This document shows positions 1 through 10,980 of a stretch of 64,000 nucleotides of DNA, piece by piece. Under the pieces are notes generated by a model. That model ran no database searches. It saw nothing but the letters and a program-made list of their open reading frames with translations, and was not told where the DNA came from. The DNA comes from Isoetes taiwanensis (lineage: Eukaryota; Streptophyta; Lycopodiopsida; Isoetales; Isoetaceae): contig JAJEKV010000027.1 of NCBI GenBank assembly GCA_021234155.1, forward strand, positions 12,864,916 through 12,928,915, given 5' to 3'. The position numbers were made by a program, and so were the translations under genes. The stretch's first letter is position 1. The number at the start of each line of letters is the position of its first letter.

Positions 1-1000
1 CCCGGAAAGATATGACCTCGAGTTGACCCTGATCCGATTGATACATGATTGATAGCCTCTTTACTGCCGGATTGCCGGATGATTTTATCGACGACGAACT
101 TTAATTTATCCTTAATTTGACGCGATTTTTGATTTGAGCTACTCGATTTATTGCCAAAATATTTATTATTCACATTGGCTTTTCGCTTCGAGCCGATCGA
201 CAAGATTTGTTCGATCTTCCCGGATCTTTCTCCCTTTTCTTCTTCCTCCCCGATCGCCCATCCTTCTCCTTCCCTCTCGATTTTATTCTCCCCTTCTTCC
301 TTCTCCTTTTCCCCTCTTCTTCTCCGATCTCTTCGACTTCCTGACTTCTCCTTCTTCCATTTCTCCCTGTCTTTTATTTCTCTTCTTTTGTCCTCCCTTC
401 CCGATCCTCTTCTCCCCTTTATCCTCTTCGACCTCGATCCTCCCTTTCCTCCCCTTCTCGATCCTCGTTCTCGGATCGACCGAAAAGATCACCTACTTCC
501 ATCGACCTCGACCTTTGACCTTTATCCGAACCTCGACGATCTTTATCCTGGAACTTTATCCGGATTTAAACGGACAACTTTATCGACACTTTAACGACCC
601 GGAAAGATAATATCAATCGATAACGGACGACGACCTGAACGGACCGGAAAGATGGAATTCGAATTCGATGAACGATACGGACCGAAAGACCCAAAAGACC
701 TTCTTAACTGACGGACCGAACTTTGATCGAAAATTTATTTAATTTATCTACTTAATCTTTAACCAAAATCGACCTCCAATTCGATTTGAATATTCGAATT
801 TATCGGACCGAAAAATTTAATTAAACCTTTCGATGGATCGACTGAAAATGAATCTCGACGGACCGAATCTTGATGGATCGAATTAATTCGATATTCGAAT
901 ATCCGGACGAATTTTATGACTGTTTGTCTGAACTGAACCTCAATTTAATTGAACCTGAAAATTTATTGATCATTGATATTGATGATTTATTTGACTTAAT
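1..1000. repeat. AT-rich tract with degenerate CGA/GGACCGAAAGA motif and a pyrimidine run
   Basis: No gene is visible. The stretch repeats a loose motif of the type GGACCGAAAGA or CCCGGAAAGAT (near 1, 597, 640, 679, 713, 803 and 862) between AT-rich spacers full of TCGA and CGAT. Positions 190-500 are almost pure C/T. Open frames through that run encode only Ser/Phe/Leu/Pro low-complexity sequence and should not be read as proteins. The whole block looks like old satellite-like or simple sequence. Confidence 0.5.
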
Positions 1001-1089
1001 TTTACCTAATTTTAATAAGATAATTTATTTTGGCCTGATTTAATAAAAGATATTCGGCTGGCTTTCGAGTGATCGACGACGGTTCGACC

Positions 1090-1885
1090 GATCTTTCGAT
1101 TCTCCGATCTTCCTTTTCTTCTTCTTCCCTTCTCGATTCTTCCTTTGTTTCTCCTTCCAGATCCTCGATGTTCTCTTCGACGCTTCCTTTCGATGAAACT
1201 TTATCCCTTCTGATATTCTTCTTCTTCTTGATTCTTCCTTTCTCCTTCCTTCCTCTTCTTCTTTCGATCTTCCTTCTTCTTCGCCCCTCATTTCGATTCT
1301 CCGATCTTCTCCTCCTCGATCTCTCGATTTCGATCCCGCTTTTCGATTTCTTCTGATCTCCTTTCTCCGATCCTTTCCTTCTTTGATCTTCCTTCTCCTC
1401 CCTTCCTCCCTCTTCTTCTTCCTCTTCTTCTTCCTCGATCTCTTCCTTCGATTTCTCCCTTCGATTCCGATCTCTCTGGAGGAAGAAGGAATGGAAGGAA
1501 GGAAGGAATGGAAGGAAGGAAGGAAGGAAGGAATGGAAATGGAAGGAAGGAATGGAATGGAAGGAAGGAATGGAATGGACGGATCTGGACGGAATGGAAG
1601 GAAGGAAGGAAGGAAGGAAGGAAGGAAGGAAGGAAGGAAGGAATGGAAGGAAGGAAGGAAGGAATGGAAGGAAGGAAGGAATGGAAATGGAAGGAAACCA
1701 GAGTCGCGGATCTTGAAAGCGGATGTGGAGGGCGCGGCAAACGAAGGAAGGAAGGAAGGAATGGAAAGGAAGGAAGGAAGGAAGGAAGGAAGGAAGGACA
1801 AACGGACGGGATGGAATGGATGGAATGGACGGATGGACGGAAGGAAGGAAGGAAGGAAGGAATGGAAGGATGGAATGGTGGATCT
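1090..1885. repeat. Pyrimidine tract switching to a (GGAA)n purine microsatellite
   Basis: From about 1090 to 1470 the + strand is C/T rich (CTTCTT, TCCTTC). At about 1478 it flips to purine-rich (GGAA)n with interspersed GGAAT units, ending near 1885. A short unique insert lies at about 1698-1740. Because a pyrimidine block is followed by a purine block on the same strand, the two halves are partly self-complementary. All long frames here are low complexity (Phe-Leu-Pro-Ser or Gly-Arg-Lys-Glu) and are not real genes. Confidence 0.9.
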
Positions 1886-1924
1886 GGTAAGGTTTCAAGA
1901 AACTTTCTACTTTTTAGATCGAGG

Positions 1925-2670
1925 TGCTTCTAGAGCATAGGTGGTTGCCGACAGCATCTGTAACACTCTAGAACATTCTATTTTGAGTTTTGCAAAGTTT
2001 TAGCAACCTTTTCCGCTTTTAGACTACCGCATTCTTCTATTTTAGACTCCACATGCTTACCTCCTGTGGAAAGCACTGAAACATTCTAGGACATTCCGCT
2101 TGACGCTTTTACAAAAGTTTAAGCAAACTTCTCATTTTTAGACTGGAACTTTCTATTTTTAGATTGAGGTGCTTACCTTTCTATTTTTAGACTGAAATTT
2201 TCTATTTTAGACTGAAAGGTGCTTACCCATGAGCACCGGAACATTCCACGATAATTTCTATTTTGAATATTTGCAAAGCTTCAAAACTTTCTATTTTAGA
2301 CCGAGGTGCTTACCTTCTAAAAAGCATTCTATTTTGAGCACTCGCAGTTTCCCCAAACAACTTCTACTTTGGACTCAAACTTTCTATTTTAGGATCAACA
2401 GGTGCTTTTACCCATGAGCATCTGAACATTCTTAACATTCTATTTTGAGTACTTGCAAAGTTTTCTCCCACCCTCGCCGTCCCACCCTAATCCGAGCACC
2501 TCGGAATATTCCACAACATTTTTATTTTGAGAAGTTGCAAAGTTTCAAAACTTCTATTTTGACCGGAACTTCTATTTTAGGATCGAGGTGCTTACTCTTC
2601 ATTAGGCATTTGGAACATTCTAGGACATTCAAAAGATCTCTAGAACATTCTTAGAACATCCTAGAGTATC
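1925..2670. repeat. Diverged minisatellite, units of about 80-115 bp
   Basis: At least five imperfect copies share the order GAACATTC, then ATTCTATTTTGAG, then TTGCAAAGTTT, then TTTCTATTTTAGA, then GAGGTGCTTACC. The ATTCTATTTTGAG core or a close variant occurs near 1976, 2246, 2326, 2438 and 2520. Unit length varies because of internal deletions and an insertion of CCCACCC-type sequence near 2466. No coding function is supported. Confidence 0.75.
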
Positions 2671-2714
2671 CTTTGAATTAATTATGCCCCCAAATTTCTT
2701 TAACTAAGCATGGA

Positions 2715-2969
2715 CTTCCATTTTTCAAGGAAAGACCGGGTTGGTCTGCAAGTGGTAAGGGTGGGGGTTTGGGGGCAAATTGTGTCCGTGGTTCAAGTCC
2801 TGCGGGTAAACCAAAAAATTTTGTCCACCAAAACTTGGGAGCTTTTGAGAGGCCAAGGCCTACCTGGACGGGCCCGCGATCGGCGCTTAATGGAAGATCC
2901 TCCAATCACGGATGGACGGAAATACCCACTCACGCATGCATCTGGGACGCCATTTTCTTATTATATTAG
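2715..2969 (+). mobile_element. tRNA-derived SINE, copy 1 of a tandem pair
   Basis: A split Pol III promoter is visible. A box A-like sequence lies at 2742-2756 (TGGTCTGCAAGTGGT), and a box B at 2790-2800 (GGTTCAAGTCC) matches the consensus well. A tRNA-unrelated body of about 170 bp follows and ends in TTATATTAG at 2961-2969. The unit is repeated immediately downstream with the same internal order. There is no complementary acceptor stem, so it is not a functional tRNA gene. The source tRNA cannot be named from this. Confidence 0.75.
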
Positions 2970-3219
2970 GATTCCTATTTTTCAAGGAAAGACCTGGGTT
3001 GGTCTAGTGGTATGGGTGGGGGTTTGGGGGCAATGTCCGTGGTTCAAGTCCGCGGTAAACCAAAAATTTTGTCCACCAAACTTGGGAGCTTTTGAGAGGC
3101 CAAGGCCCACTCTGACGCCTGTGATCGAAGGCCACGTGGAGCAAAGATCCTCCATCAATTTGGATGGACGGGAAATACTCACTCACGCATTGCATCGACG
3201 CCATTTCTTATTATATTAG
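2970..3219 (+). mobile_element. tRNA-derived SINE, copy 2 of a tandem pair
   Basis: This is a second copy of the same unit. It has a better box A (TGGTCTAGTGGT, 3000-3011) and an identical box B (GGTTCAAGTCC, 3041-3051). The body shares the blocks TTTTGTCCACCAAACTTGGG and TTTTGAGAGGCCAAGGCC with copy 1 and ends with the same TTATATTAG (3211-3219). The two copies are head-to-tail with no unique spacer. They differ by scattered substitutions and short indels, so the duplication is not recent. Confidence 0.75.
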
Positions 3220-3229
3220 ATATATATTT

Positions 3230-6050
3230 TGGAAAAATATATATGTTATTAAATAAATAATAATTTAATAATAATTTCCTCGAAATGTGCCAAAAAAGTA
3301 TAAAGCCCCTTTTGGCCATTAGGGTTTCCATTTTTCCTTCTTTGTTCCAAAATACTTCTTCCTCCTCCTTTGCTCTGCATACTCATGGTCATTCTTAACC
3401 CTCGCAGCAGCTGGGTAATGGGATTCGAGAACATTGGGACCCCCTCATGGGTTCCCTTTGATCTTTCTTCACCCCTACCTACTCGCCAGTAGATCTTTAT
3501 CTCCAACATGCGTGCCCACCCAAATTATTCTCGCTTCCTTCCGGGCCTCTATAAAGGAGATTGCGGCTCCCAGACAGCGTTGGTAATGATGACGATGAGC
3601 AGCCTTTATTCGACTCCACACCCTCGCACTGTGATGTTAGGGGGTGATGATCATGGGCCGTAATCGCCATCAAGGGCATCAGATCATTAGGACTGACTCT
3701 CCCCATTGCCATAATAGATCTGAAACTTGTTTTGAGGTTCGATTCAAGACCGGCCATCATTATGGACCAAGCATATAGAGGATGAGGGAGATCCCCGCCA
3801 GCCGCTCTTCTACACCTCTACCTCCTCAATCTTAAGATGATGAAGTCAGCCGATGAGCAGGATTTGTGAGGTGGAAGGAGCTACAATGGGTTCTCCCCGG
3901 CCACCACGTAAGGCCCCCAAACCCGAAGGGTTAAACCTTCTCCCTACAAGCATCTTTGAAATGACCAAGAGTACCTAATCCGATTTTATATCATGGGCGC
4001 ATCATGTTCCACTGGGTCCGCAGGAGTAGAGGTCTCCTCTATGATCCTAAGTAATATTGCCAAGATGACTTCATCGACTTCACTACACCTGCAGCAACTC
4101 CCCATACGTAGAGAGCTCATTGGCATATCGGCCCGAGGAACAAGAGCCCGTTGAGACTCTTCCTGGCCACTGCCAAGATCATAGTCGACACCCCCAACCT
4201 CCGAAGAGCACTTATGCCCCGACACTGCCTTTCTTCGAGATCCGCCTCTAAACCACTATGGGCTAGGGGATCAAGACGGTGGGAAACCTTGGGACGCCAA
4301 GGTCAGCCTTTAGGGATGAGGAGAGGGAAGAAGAAGAAGAAGAGAAGCTCCCCATCGACTGAGAAGGGAAGCCTGCACCCACCACCCCTCGCCAAGTTAG
4401 GGCAATGGGCAACCATACAGTTCGATTCTTCTCTCAGCCCGCCAAGGAGAGGTGGCCGCTCTTCCAAGAATTTAGGGCCATCTTCCTAAGCTTGGTAGCC
4501 CTGAGCCATATCTACTTCAAATGGCCATAAGAAGATTGATTATCGTGGTCACCACTCATTATTCTGTCCCAGAGACTTGGCCTAGCAAATAAGTTAGACG
4601 CATGTTGCACTAGCATACCTTGTATGTGACCTTTGGCTACCTTGCCTAAATTAATTCGAGATTGTACTGTCACCGCTAGTCCCAACACTTTGATGCTTAT
4701 CGCCCACCTCCTCAACCAATGGATGAAGACGAGACCAGCCCTAAATTATTGTGTTATGTATTTTGCCTTTGAAATCAATCGCCGCTTAAAATATGGCTAC
4801 CACTGTGGACGGAATACTCTTTATTGTATCACCCAATACATAATGCCAATACAATTTTTGAATAAGTCTCTTCCATGACAAGTTATTAAGCTTCCCTCGG
4901 AATTGTTAGTATTATATACTCATTCCTTTTGCGTAAGAACAAATAAGGAGTACTCTAAGATAGGGATAACATCCCGTGATAATGAGAGATGAACAGTGGA
5001 CCTCCCGAACAGACTATGGGGAACGACATAACGAAGTATCCCCGAACGGAATTTGACGACATGACATAGCGGAACTTGGGGTGCCGAACAACCTTTATGA
5101 TCCCCGGACAAGGGATGGAGATAGTTACTTCCTTCGAGAACGGCTTAATGATGATCCGAATGGACCCGTCGCGACTTTGGATTATTGGAAGATGACCCCA
5201 CATGAAGCTTTGAGGATGCCAATGATCATCTCCGCAAATCTTCACGCGACTACGGCAGTTTTCAACCTTCTTATTATTAGCCCCACTTGGATTACTTCAA
5301 CCCGTTATCCAGCTTGGGCACATTACAAGCCTCGTCGAGTCAAATGTATATGAGAGTGTGCGCCATGTCAGCCATGTATCCCTCCTATGCAAACCCTTAA
5401 GTCGCATCTTTGTGTATTCCTATACTTCCACTATGATTCAGGAAAATGGCCTGTGATCAGTCCATGTATGTATTATATAACTATAAGTCAAGTACTCATC
5501 GGCCAAGATCAAGCTTTTGGATAACCGGCATTTCCACTTGTAATTAAAATTTTCCGTGGATTTTATGTGGTTCACTTTTGTTTCTCGACACCTAATTTAA
5601 AAATGATCTTCAATGACACTTATTGTCGCCAGAATTTCTTATGTCATCTTATGTTTGTTATAGATTCGGCACGCGAACGCTTTGGCGTCTAACCTCAAAA
5701 TGCAAGTCGATTAACACCGGAGCAAGAATTGATGCTGATGAAAAGACAATAGGCGAATTACAGCCCACGCCTTGCATGCTAACCCACCACAAAGATGTAA
5801 TAAATCGTAGATGCACCTGAAGCTACCTCCGTTGTCGCTTAACCACCAAGACAGCCAGCTCTCCGGCCCCCGGCCACTCTAACCCCGTGACGGCGCGAAG
5901 AGGTCCCACTCTAAACGCATCGTGAGCTCCTCCATGGACAAAGGCCACCTCAATAAACCGGCCACTTCAAGATCAACTCAAACATCCGCCATCCTGCTAA
6001 ACCAAGGGCCAAAGCCGAGATAAGGAGTACCTAAGACGGCTGATACGGGC
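3230..6050 (+). other. No gene; probable 5' LTR, leader or gag side of the gypsy element
   Basis: No intact or recognisable protein is seen. The sequence is more GC-rich than the flanks at 3500-4500 and carries short stretches with coding-like composition broken by stops, for example an acidic/lysine run at 4320-4350. Its position directly 5' of the gag-like remnant suggests that it belongs to the decayed Ty3/gypsy element, but no LTR boundary or tRNA primer-binding site could be located. Confidence 0.3.
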
Positions 6051-7754
6051 CATAACCAAAGATATGGAAGAAGCCAGGAAAGTTGGCCCAATTTGATGGG
6101 AAGTCTAGAGGCGGATTGAATGTCAACCTCGTTGGATGAAATGAAGGAATTTGGAAGGTCTTATGGCATGACAAAGGGATACCCCGGAAGGTTGCCAACA
6201 CAAACCTTACCGAGTCAGCCTGTGATATGGTGAAGGGCTATGCCCGAGCCAAACACTGGATGTGGAGTGCATGCAAATTCGAAGTTTTACAAAGCCCCTT
6301 CAAGTCGATTATGTGCCCCGCGGTAATAAAATGCCAACAGATCCAAACTTTCTACGTTGGAGCGTAAGAGTACATGTCCGTATTGTGCTTTACACGGGAT
6401 GAGCTGGCGCTTCTATCGTGATGTACCGTGATGAATGAGAAAAGGGCGTTGAGGGTTATATTGAGGGACCTGCAACTTCAATCAAATCCATGGTTAAGGC
6501 CATAGACCCTAAATCGGGCTTTGCGGAGGCCGCAGGCTAAAGCATTGAGCTCCTCGAGGGAGGACACACCTGTGCCTCGCGATCTCGGGTCTCCGCTACT
6601 TATCAAGAAATTTCACTTATCCACACACCGGTGACAAACCCCCGCTTTCCTCCCAACCGGCCCTCTCAGCAGCAGCACTTACTTACCGCCAGAGAAGAAA
6701 GTCGCTTTAGCACTTAAAAAGGTAATCAATGCCGGCAAGGACTAAACCTCTTACAACCATTCCTAAGGAGGCCGTGAGAACAACCCGCCGATAAGGCATG
6801 CTACAGTATGAGGCCCGACACTTCATGCAAATTCGCTCCATATAAGCTCCAAGCAGATCGTCAAATTGGCCATGTAATTTCCACTGATTGACGCAGCTTG
6901 AGGCGACATTACTCAATAATTTGCAGGACGCCTCCCGAAAGTACATTCACTCGGGTAAGGCCTCATATCCCGTAGAACTGCACGCCGAAAGTCGCAAATG
7001 CCATTTCCACCATAGCCAAGTAAACAAGAAGCTCATCATTCTTATGGATACTGAAGTACCCATAATTTTGCTTCCTAGAATGGCCCAGTCCTACAATTGG
7101 AAACCCTAAGGTCACTTAATTTGCGGCCCTGGCCACTTTAGCCGCTGGTAAGGTGGAGGCATACCATGGTCGCCGATCAATCTGTCTTTTGGTGATGTAC
7201 TTTGCCAGCACTGGGGCCAAGCTATGGGTTTTAGCTAATGGATATTGGCAACAATGACCATTGTTGGGATGGAATTTTGGCATCCGTGAAAAGCCAACAT
7301 AGACTCATGAAAGAGAGAAGTTACCTTCAACGCGGCAAATGGAGCCCGTGAATCTCAAAAGGTGAACCATCTAACCCTATCCTCCGCCTATGTCCATTCA
7401 CGCTTAGATAAAGCTTATAATGCTAGCAAAGCTCCCTCCGCTATCGACTTGCTTCTATTGAGTCGATGCTAAGCAAACCAAGTAATCAACACCTTTGGCC
7501 CCGGTAAGCATTGCCAAGATCTCTACCTAATTTAGCGATCTCTTCCCATCTAAACTGTGGCTTCCTCCTTTTAGAGGGGTAGAATGTGAGATAGCGAGTC
7601 TCGTGATTGCTTCATCGCCAAGGTTCGCATCGTATGAGTCTTCCGCAGAGTTGGCAGAGCTTAAGAAACAACTTCAAGAGTCAAGAACCTAGGTTTTATC
7701 TGACCTAGCTGCCACTTCCTTTGGCTCTATTCTTTTGTGAAGAAAAGGGACGGC

Positions 7755-8390
7755 CCTTGAGAATGTGTATTGGATTATCGGCAACTCAACAAGCATACCA
7801 TCAAAATCGCTATGTTTCGCCAAGGGCGTATGATCCAATTGGATCACTTGCAAGGGCCAAGTATTTCAAAGATTGATCTTCGCCGTGATACCATCGTGAT
7901 AAGAATTAAAGAGGAAGACATCCATAAATCCGTTTTCGCACCAGATATGGGCATTATGAGTTTACCGCTATGCCTTCTTGATTATCCAATGCCCCGCAAC
8001 ATTTATGCGCTGATGAATGATGTGTTCCGGACACAATACTTGATGACTTTGTTGTTATTTTCTTTGATCTACATTCCCATCTACGTAAGACCCTACAGAG
8101 TACAGAGGAAGATTTTAAGTTGGCAATCAAAAATTAAGACGCCATCGCCTTTTGCCAAGTTTTCTATGCAAGTTTGCTTACCCAAAGTGGGTTGGATTAC
8201 TTGGGTCATATTATTTCAAATGGGAGGGAATTGCTACGATCCCGCAGAAAGATAGAGGTCAGAAGGGAATGGCCTATTCCAGAAAATGTCTCCTAAGTCC
8301 GGCAGCTGGGATTAGCAGATACTACCTAAAATTTGTAAAGGATTTTGCAAGGATTGCAGCCCTCTTACAAATCTTACCAAGCATGATAAG
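7755..8390 (+). pseudogene. Ty3/gypsy reverse transcriptase remnant
   Basis: The frame at 7770 reads MDYRQLNKHTIK, the classic opening motif of gypsy RT. It is followed by LQGPSISKIDLR (motif with the first catalytic Asp) and by IRIKEEDIHKSVF. A frame change then leads to FVVIFFDLHSHL near 8043-8090, where the family has a pair of Asp residues. Only one Asp remains in this reading. Further downstream, ISRYYLKFVKDFARIAALL (about 8310-8365) matches the RT/RNase H junction. At least three frame changes are needed to follow the domain, so it is dead. It probably amplified through an RNA intermediate when active. Confidence 0.85.
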
Positions 8391-8479
8391 GTGAAGGATT
8401 GAGGAGACCGAAGACTAAGGTTCGCAGTTTCCAAAGAAATTAAAAGATGTTCTTAACCTCTCAAGACCCGCTCTCACGC

Positions 8480-8870
8480 GTCTCGACCTCTATAAGGATA
8501 AACTAGTGGCCACGTATGCCAAGAAATTGCCACCGTGGGGTTCTAAATGCGTGAGGGGAGGGCTATTGGCTTATGATTCAAAGAAGATGAATGAGACTGA
8601 ATAAATGATATATCCTACCCATGACCGTAGAATTGCTAGTCAGTTGTTCTCAAGGCCAAGTAATATGGAGACACTACCTCCTTGGTAGAAGATTCCACCA
8701 GACACCGGATCAAAGTCTCCGGATATTTAACTATCCAACCTAACTTCAACCTCCCAAGCAGAGGAGATGATGGAATTTTTGAAGAATAAGGATTTTGAGA
8801 TCATGTATAAGCCTGAAAGCACAATGTGGTTAAGCATGCATTATCACGCCTATCCCTTGGTAACCCAACT
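8480..8870 (+). pseudogene. Ty3/gypsy RNase H remnant
   Basis: Short matches occur in different frames: AYDSKKMNETE near 8570-8603, YPTHDRR near 8615, a KNKDFEIMYKPES block near 8785-8820, and NVVKHALSRL near 8823-8855. The last corresponds to the conserved ADALSR end of gypsy RNase H. Stops and frame changes separate all of them. Its place between RT and integrase supports the call. Confidence 0.7.
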
Positions 8871-8949
8871 CATTGTAATGCACTTCGACACTCACAAGTG
8901 AGTTTGGCAAAATGTATAGAATGTACTTTGGCCACCGATCCTGAAAGTG

Positions 8950-9760
8950 CCCTCGTGGAAATTCTGGGAGTAGTCCAACAAGGAGGCACTACACAGATAA
9001 AGAACGCGGACGCCCCTGCTCATATACAAGAGGGCAATTTGTTGTATCGCGAAGGACAAGTTGTGTGTATCCCCTACACCGGTGCAGTTAATCCTCCATG
9101 ACACGCATAATAGCCCTATAGCCGGACATGCAGCTTTTTAGGAAGACTCACTTTAAGATCCGGCCCAGCTTATTTTTGGCCTCGGCGAAGAAGGACATTG
9201 CCGTGTACATTAAGGAAGGTCAAGTATGTCGGTAATTGCTACCTAACAATTAAGGACCTGGTGAGAGTTGCAACCTTGATGTGCCCAACGCCAAGTGGGA
9301 GGTGATAACCATGGACTTCATTGTGGGCCTTCCACGCATCTCGTGGATATGATGCTAATGGTAGTGGTCGACAAATTGTCGAAAATGGCCTGGCTTTTGC
9401 CATGTTGTACTGACGGACACCGCCTTCGACATCGCTTCCTGCTGGTAAAGGAGATCTTCAGTTACCTGAATGCCACGGTCATTGTATCCGACAGGATCCC
9501 AAATTTGTAAGTGCATTCGAAAGATTTCTTCACCACCATCCAAAACCAAGCTTGCTATGAGTACGTAAAATTTTATCATCCTCGACGGATGGTCGCATTG
9601 TGAGCTTACTCAATCGTATTATAGAGGATATGCTACGGCTATGTGTGGAGTAAGCAATCCCAATGGGTCAATTTTATATTTATCCGGTTGAATTTGGCTC
9701 TATAAATAAAGATGAAATGTGAATCTTCCGTATCGTCTCCTTCATGATAAATCTATGGTT
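8950..9760 (+). pseudogene. Ty3/gypsy integrase remnant
   Basis: The start of the integrase region reads EGNLLYREGQVVCIP (about 9026-9075). The catalytic core follows with WEVITMDFIVGLPRIS near 9297-9345, VVVDKLSKMAWLLPC near 9362-9410, and a block ending VIVSDRIPNL near 9480-9510 that carries the second catalytic Asp region. YHPRRMVAL near 9570-9600 matches the family's HPQTDGQSE region. Frames change repeatedly. When functional the protein would have joined element cDNA to host DNA. Confidence 0.8.
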
Positions 9761-10224
9761 ACTAATGCCTTAATTCGCACACGGCATAACCCCGCTTCTC
9801 TAAAGTGGAGGTCTCAACAACTCCTCTTGAAATGCAAGCCTGCCCAGGAAGTTCGTGGAGCCACCTATTGGTCGCGACGCAAATAGCTGTAAGAGTGAAG
9901 CCGGAGTAAGCACAGACCCCCACGGTAGCCTCTTCAGGTGGGTGAACTACTTTGGCTTAAGATTAAGGTAAACAAGCTGCTTTAAGATTGGTAATCGCAG
10001 TGCTAGCAGCACCTGCATGGGTCGGCCATTCAAAAATCACCGAAATGCATTGGAGAATAGGCATATCGCTGGATCCGCCACCGCTTGGAAGATTCACAAG
10101 GTCTTCCACGGAGTCTTCCTCAAAACAACACACCCCCGGACCAGAGGAGGTTTTGGGAAACCCCAACCCTCCTCAAATGACAGAGGAGCAAAATGAGATA
10201 GTGCCTCAAGCCTCCCTTGACCTA

Positions 10225-10345
10225 GCTTATAAATTCTGAGGACTCAAAAGTTGTAGCAATACCCGCCAAGTGGAAGCACTTGCCTATGGAGGATGCTACA
10301 TGGGTGATGGAAATGCACTCCTTGAGAAGCACTATCCGTATTTTA
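10225..10345 (+). pseudogene. Chromodomain-like tail of the gypsy integrase
   Basis: One frame reads VVAIPAKWKHLPMEDATWVM, resembling the Leu-Pro-x-Glu-x-x-Thr-Trp core of retroelement chromodomains. It sits where a chromovirus integrase C-terminus should be, after the integrase core and before the polypurine tract. The stretch is short and interrupted, so this is a moderate call. Confidence 0.45.
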
Positions 10346-10960
10346 TGCGCGCTGAATCTCAAGGTCGTTATTCATCAACGCATGCTATCAATCCCGGCCC
10401 CTACGCGTAGTTTGGAAGACTTGACTCACGAGAATATGAGAGGGTAGATGCATCGTGAGTTACCAAATCTATATCACATGATGGGATCACCTTGTGTTCC
10501 TTAGGACGCAGGTATCAGTCATGTGACATGACCGCTGAATCTTGTAAAACATGTAATTTTTACGCCATCATGAATCATGCAACCAGCATGATAGACCCCT
10601 AGATAAATTTTCTTTAGGTGGACCTTCAACTACAACCTATTTATTTTATCTATATAAGCCGATATATTACCATGTGCGCTGAGCGCGATGCGATCTTCGG
10701 CTCCATGTTAGCGGTTGTCATGACCATTTCTTCGCTTATGTTATCTAAGCATGTTCTCGGTTTATTGTTAATCTCTGACTTTGGTCCTTGCACCCTTTTC
10801 ATTATGATAAGTATGTGAATTGCACTTTTGATGCTTAAAATCAAGTAGAACTTGAAACCTTTTTAATATATTACCTTCCCTCAAATAAGAAATTTCTTCC
10901 TTTAGAGTGTCGCTTATTATAAGTGTAGTTAACCCCAATGCCGAGGACAAAGATTATTTC

Positions 10961-10980
10961 TAAGGAGGAGAATGTGATGT
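10961..10980 (+). other. Polypurine tract and start of the gypsy 3' LTR
   Basis: AAGGAGGAGAA followed by TGTGATGTG is the usual plant gypsy arrangement, with a polypurine tract directly abutting an LTR that begins with TG. A second, weaker version (AAGAGGAGAATGTG) occurs near 13033 and may mark another decayed element end. Confidence 0.5.

Larger units (their letters stand above)
6060..10972 (+). mobile_element. Degenerate Ty3/gypsy LTR retrotransposon (internal region)
   Basis: The remnants lie in the expected gypsy order: a gag-like block (about 6080-6300), a possible protease region (about 7030-7250), reverse transcriptase (7755-8390), RNase H (8480-8860), integrase (8950-9760), a chromodomain-like tail (10225-10345) and a polypurine tract (about 10961-10972). 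Frames shift and stop every few tens of codons, so nothing can be made from it. The order RT-RH-INT separates it from Ty1/copia. The chromodomain-like tail suggests a chromovirus lineage, which is inference from a weak match. Confidence 0.85.

Noticed and set aside
134-610. 158- and 147-codon overlapping open frames in the first 600 bp
   Set aside because: They lie in a pyrimidine-rich simple sequence and encode only Ser/Phe/Leu/Pro/Ile runs. Two frames being open at once is expected from such composition.
1002-1940. Frames of 298, 253, 185, 150 and 141 codons across the GGAA repeat
   Set aside because: All are translations of simple repeats, open on both strands and in several frames at once.
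2742-2800. A functional tRNA gene
   Set aside because: Box A and box B are good, but no acceptor-stem pairing or anticodon arm can be drawn, and the unit is repeated with a shared tRNA-unrelated body. A SINE fits better.
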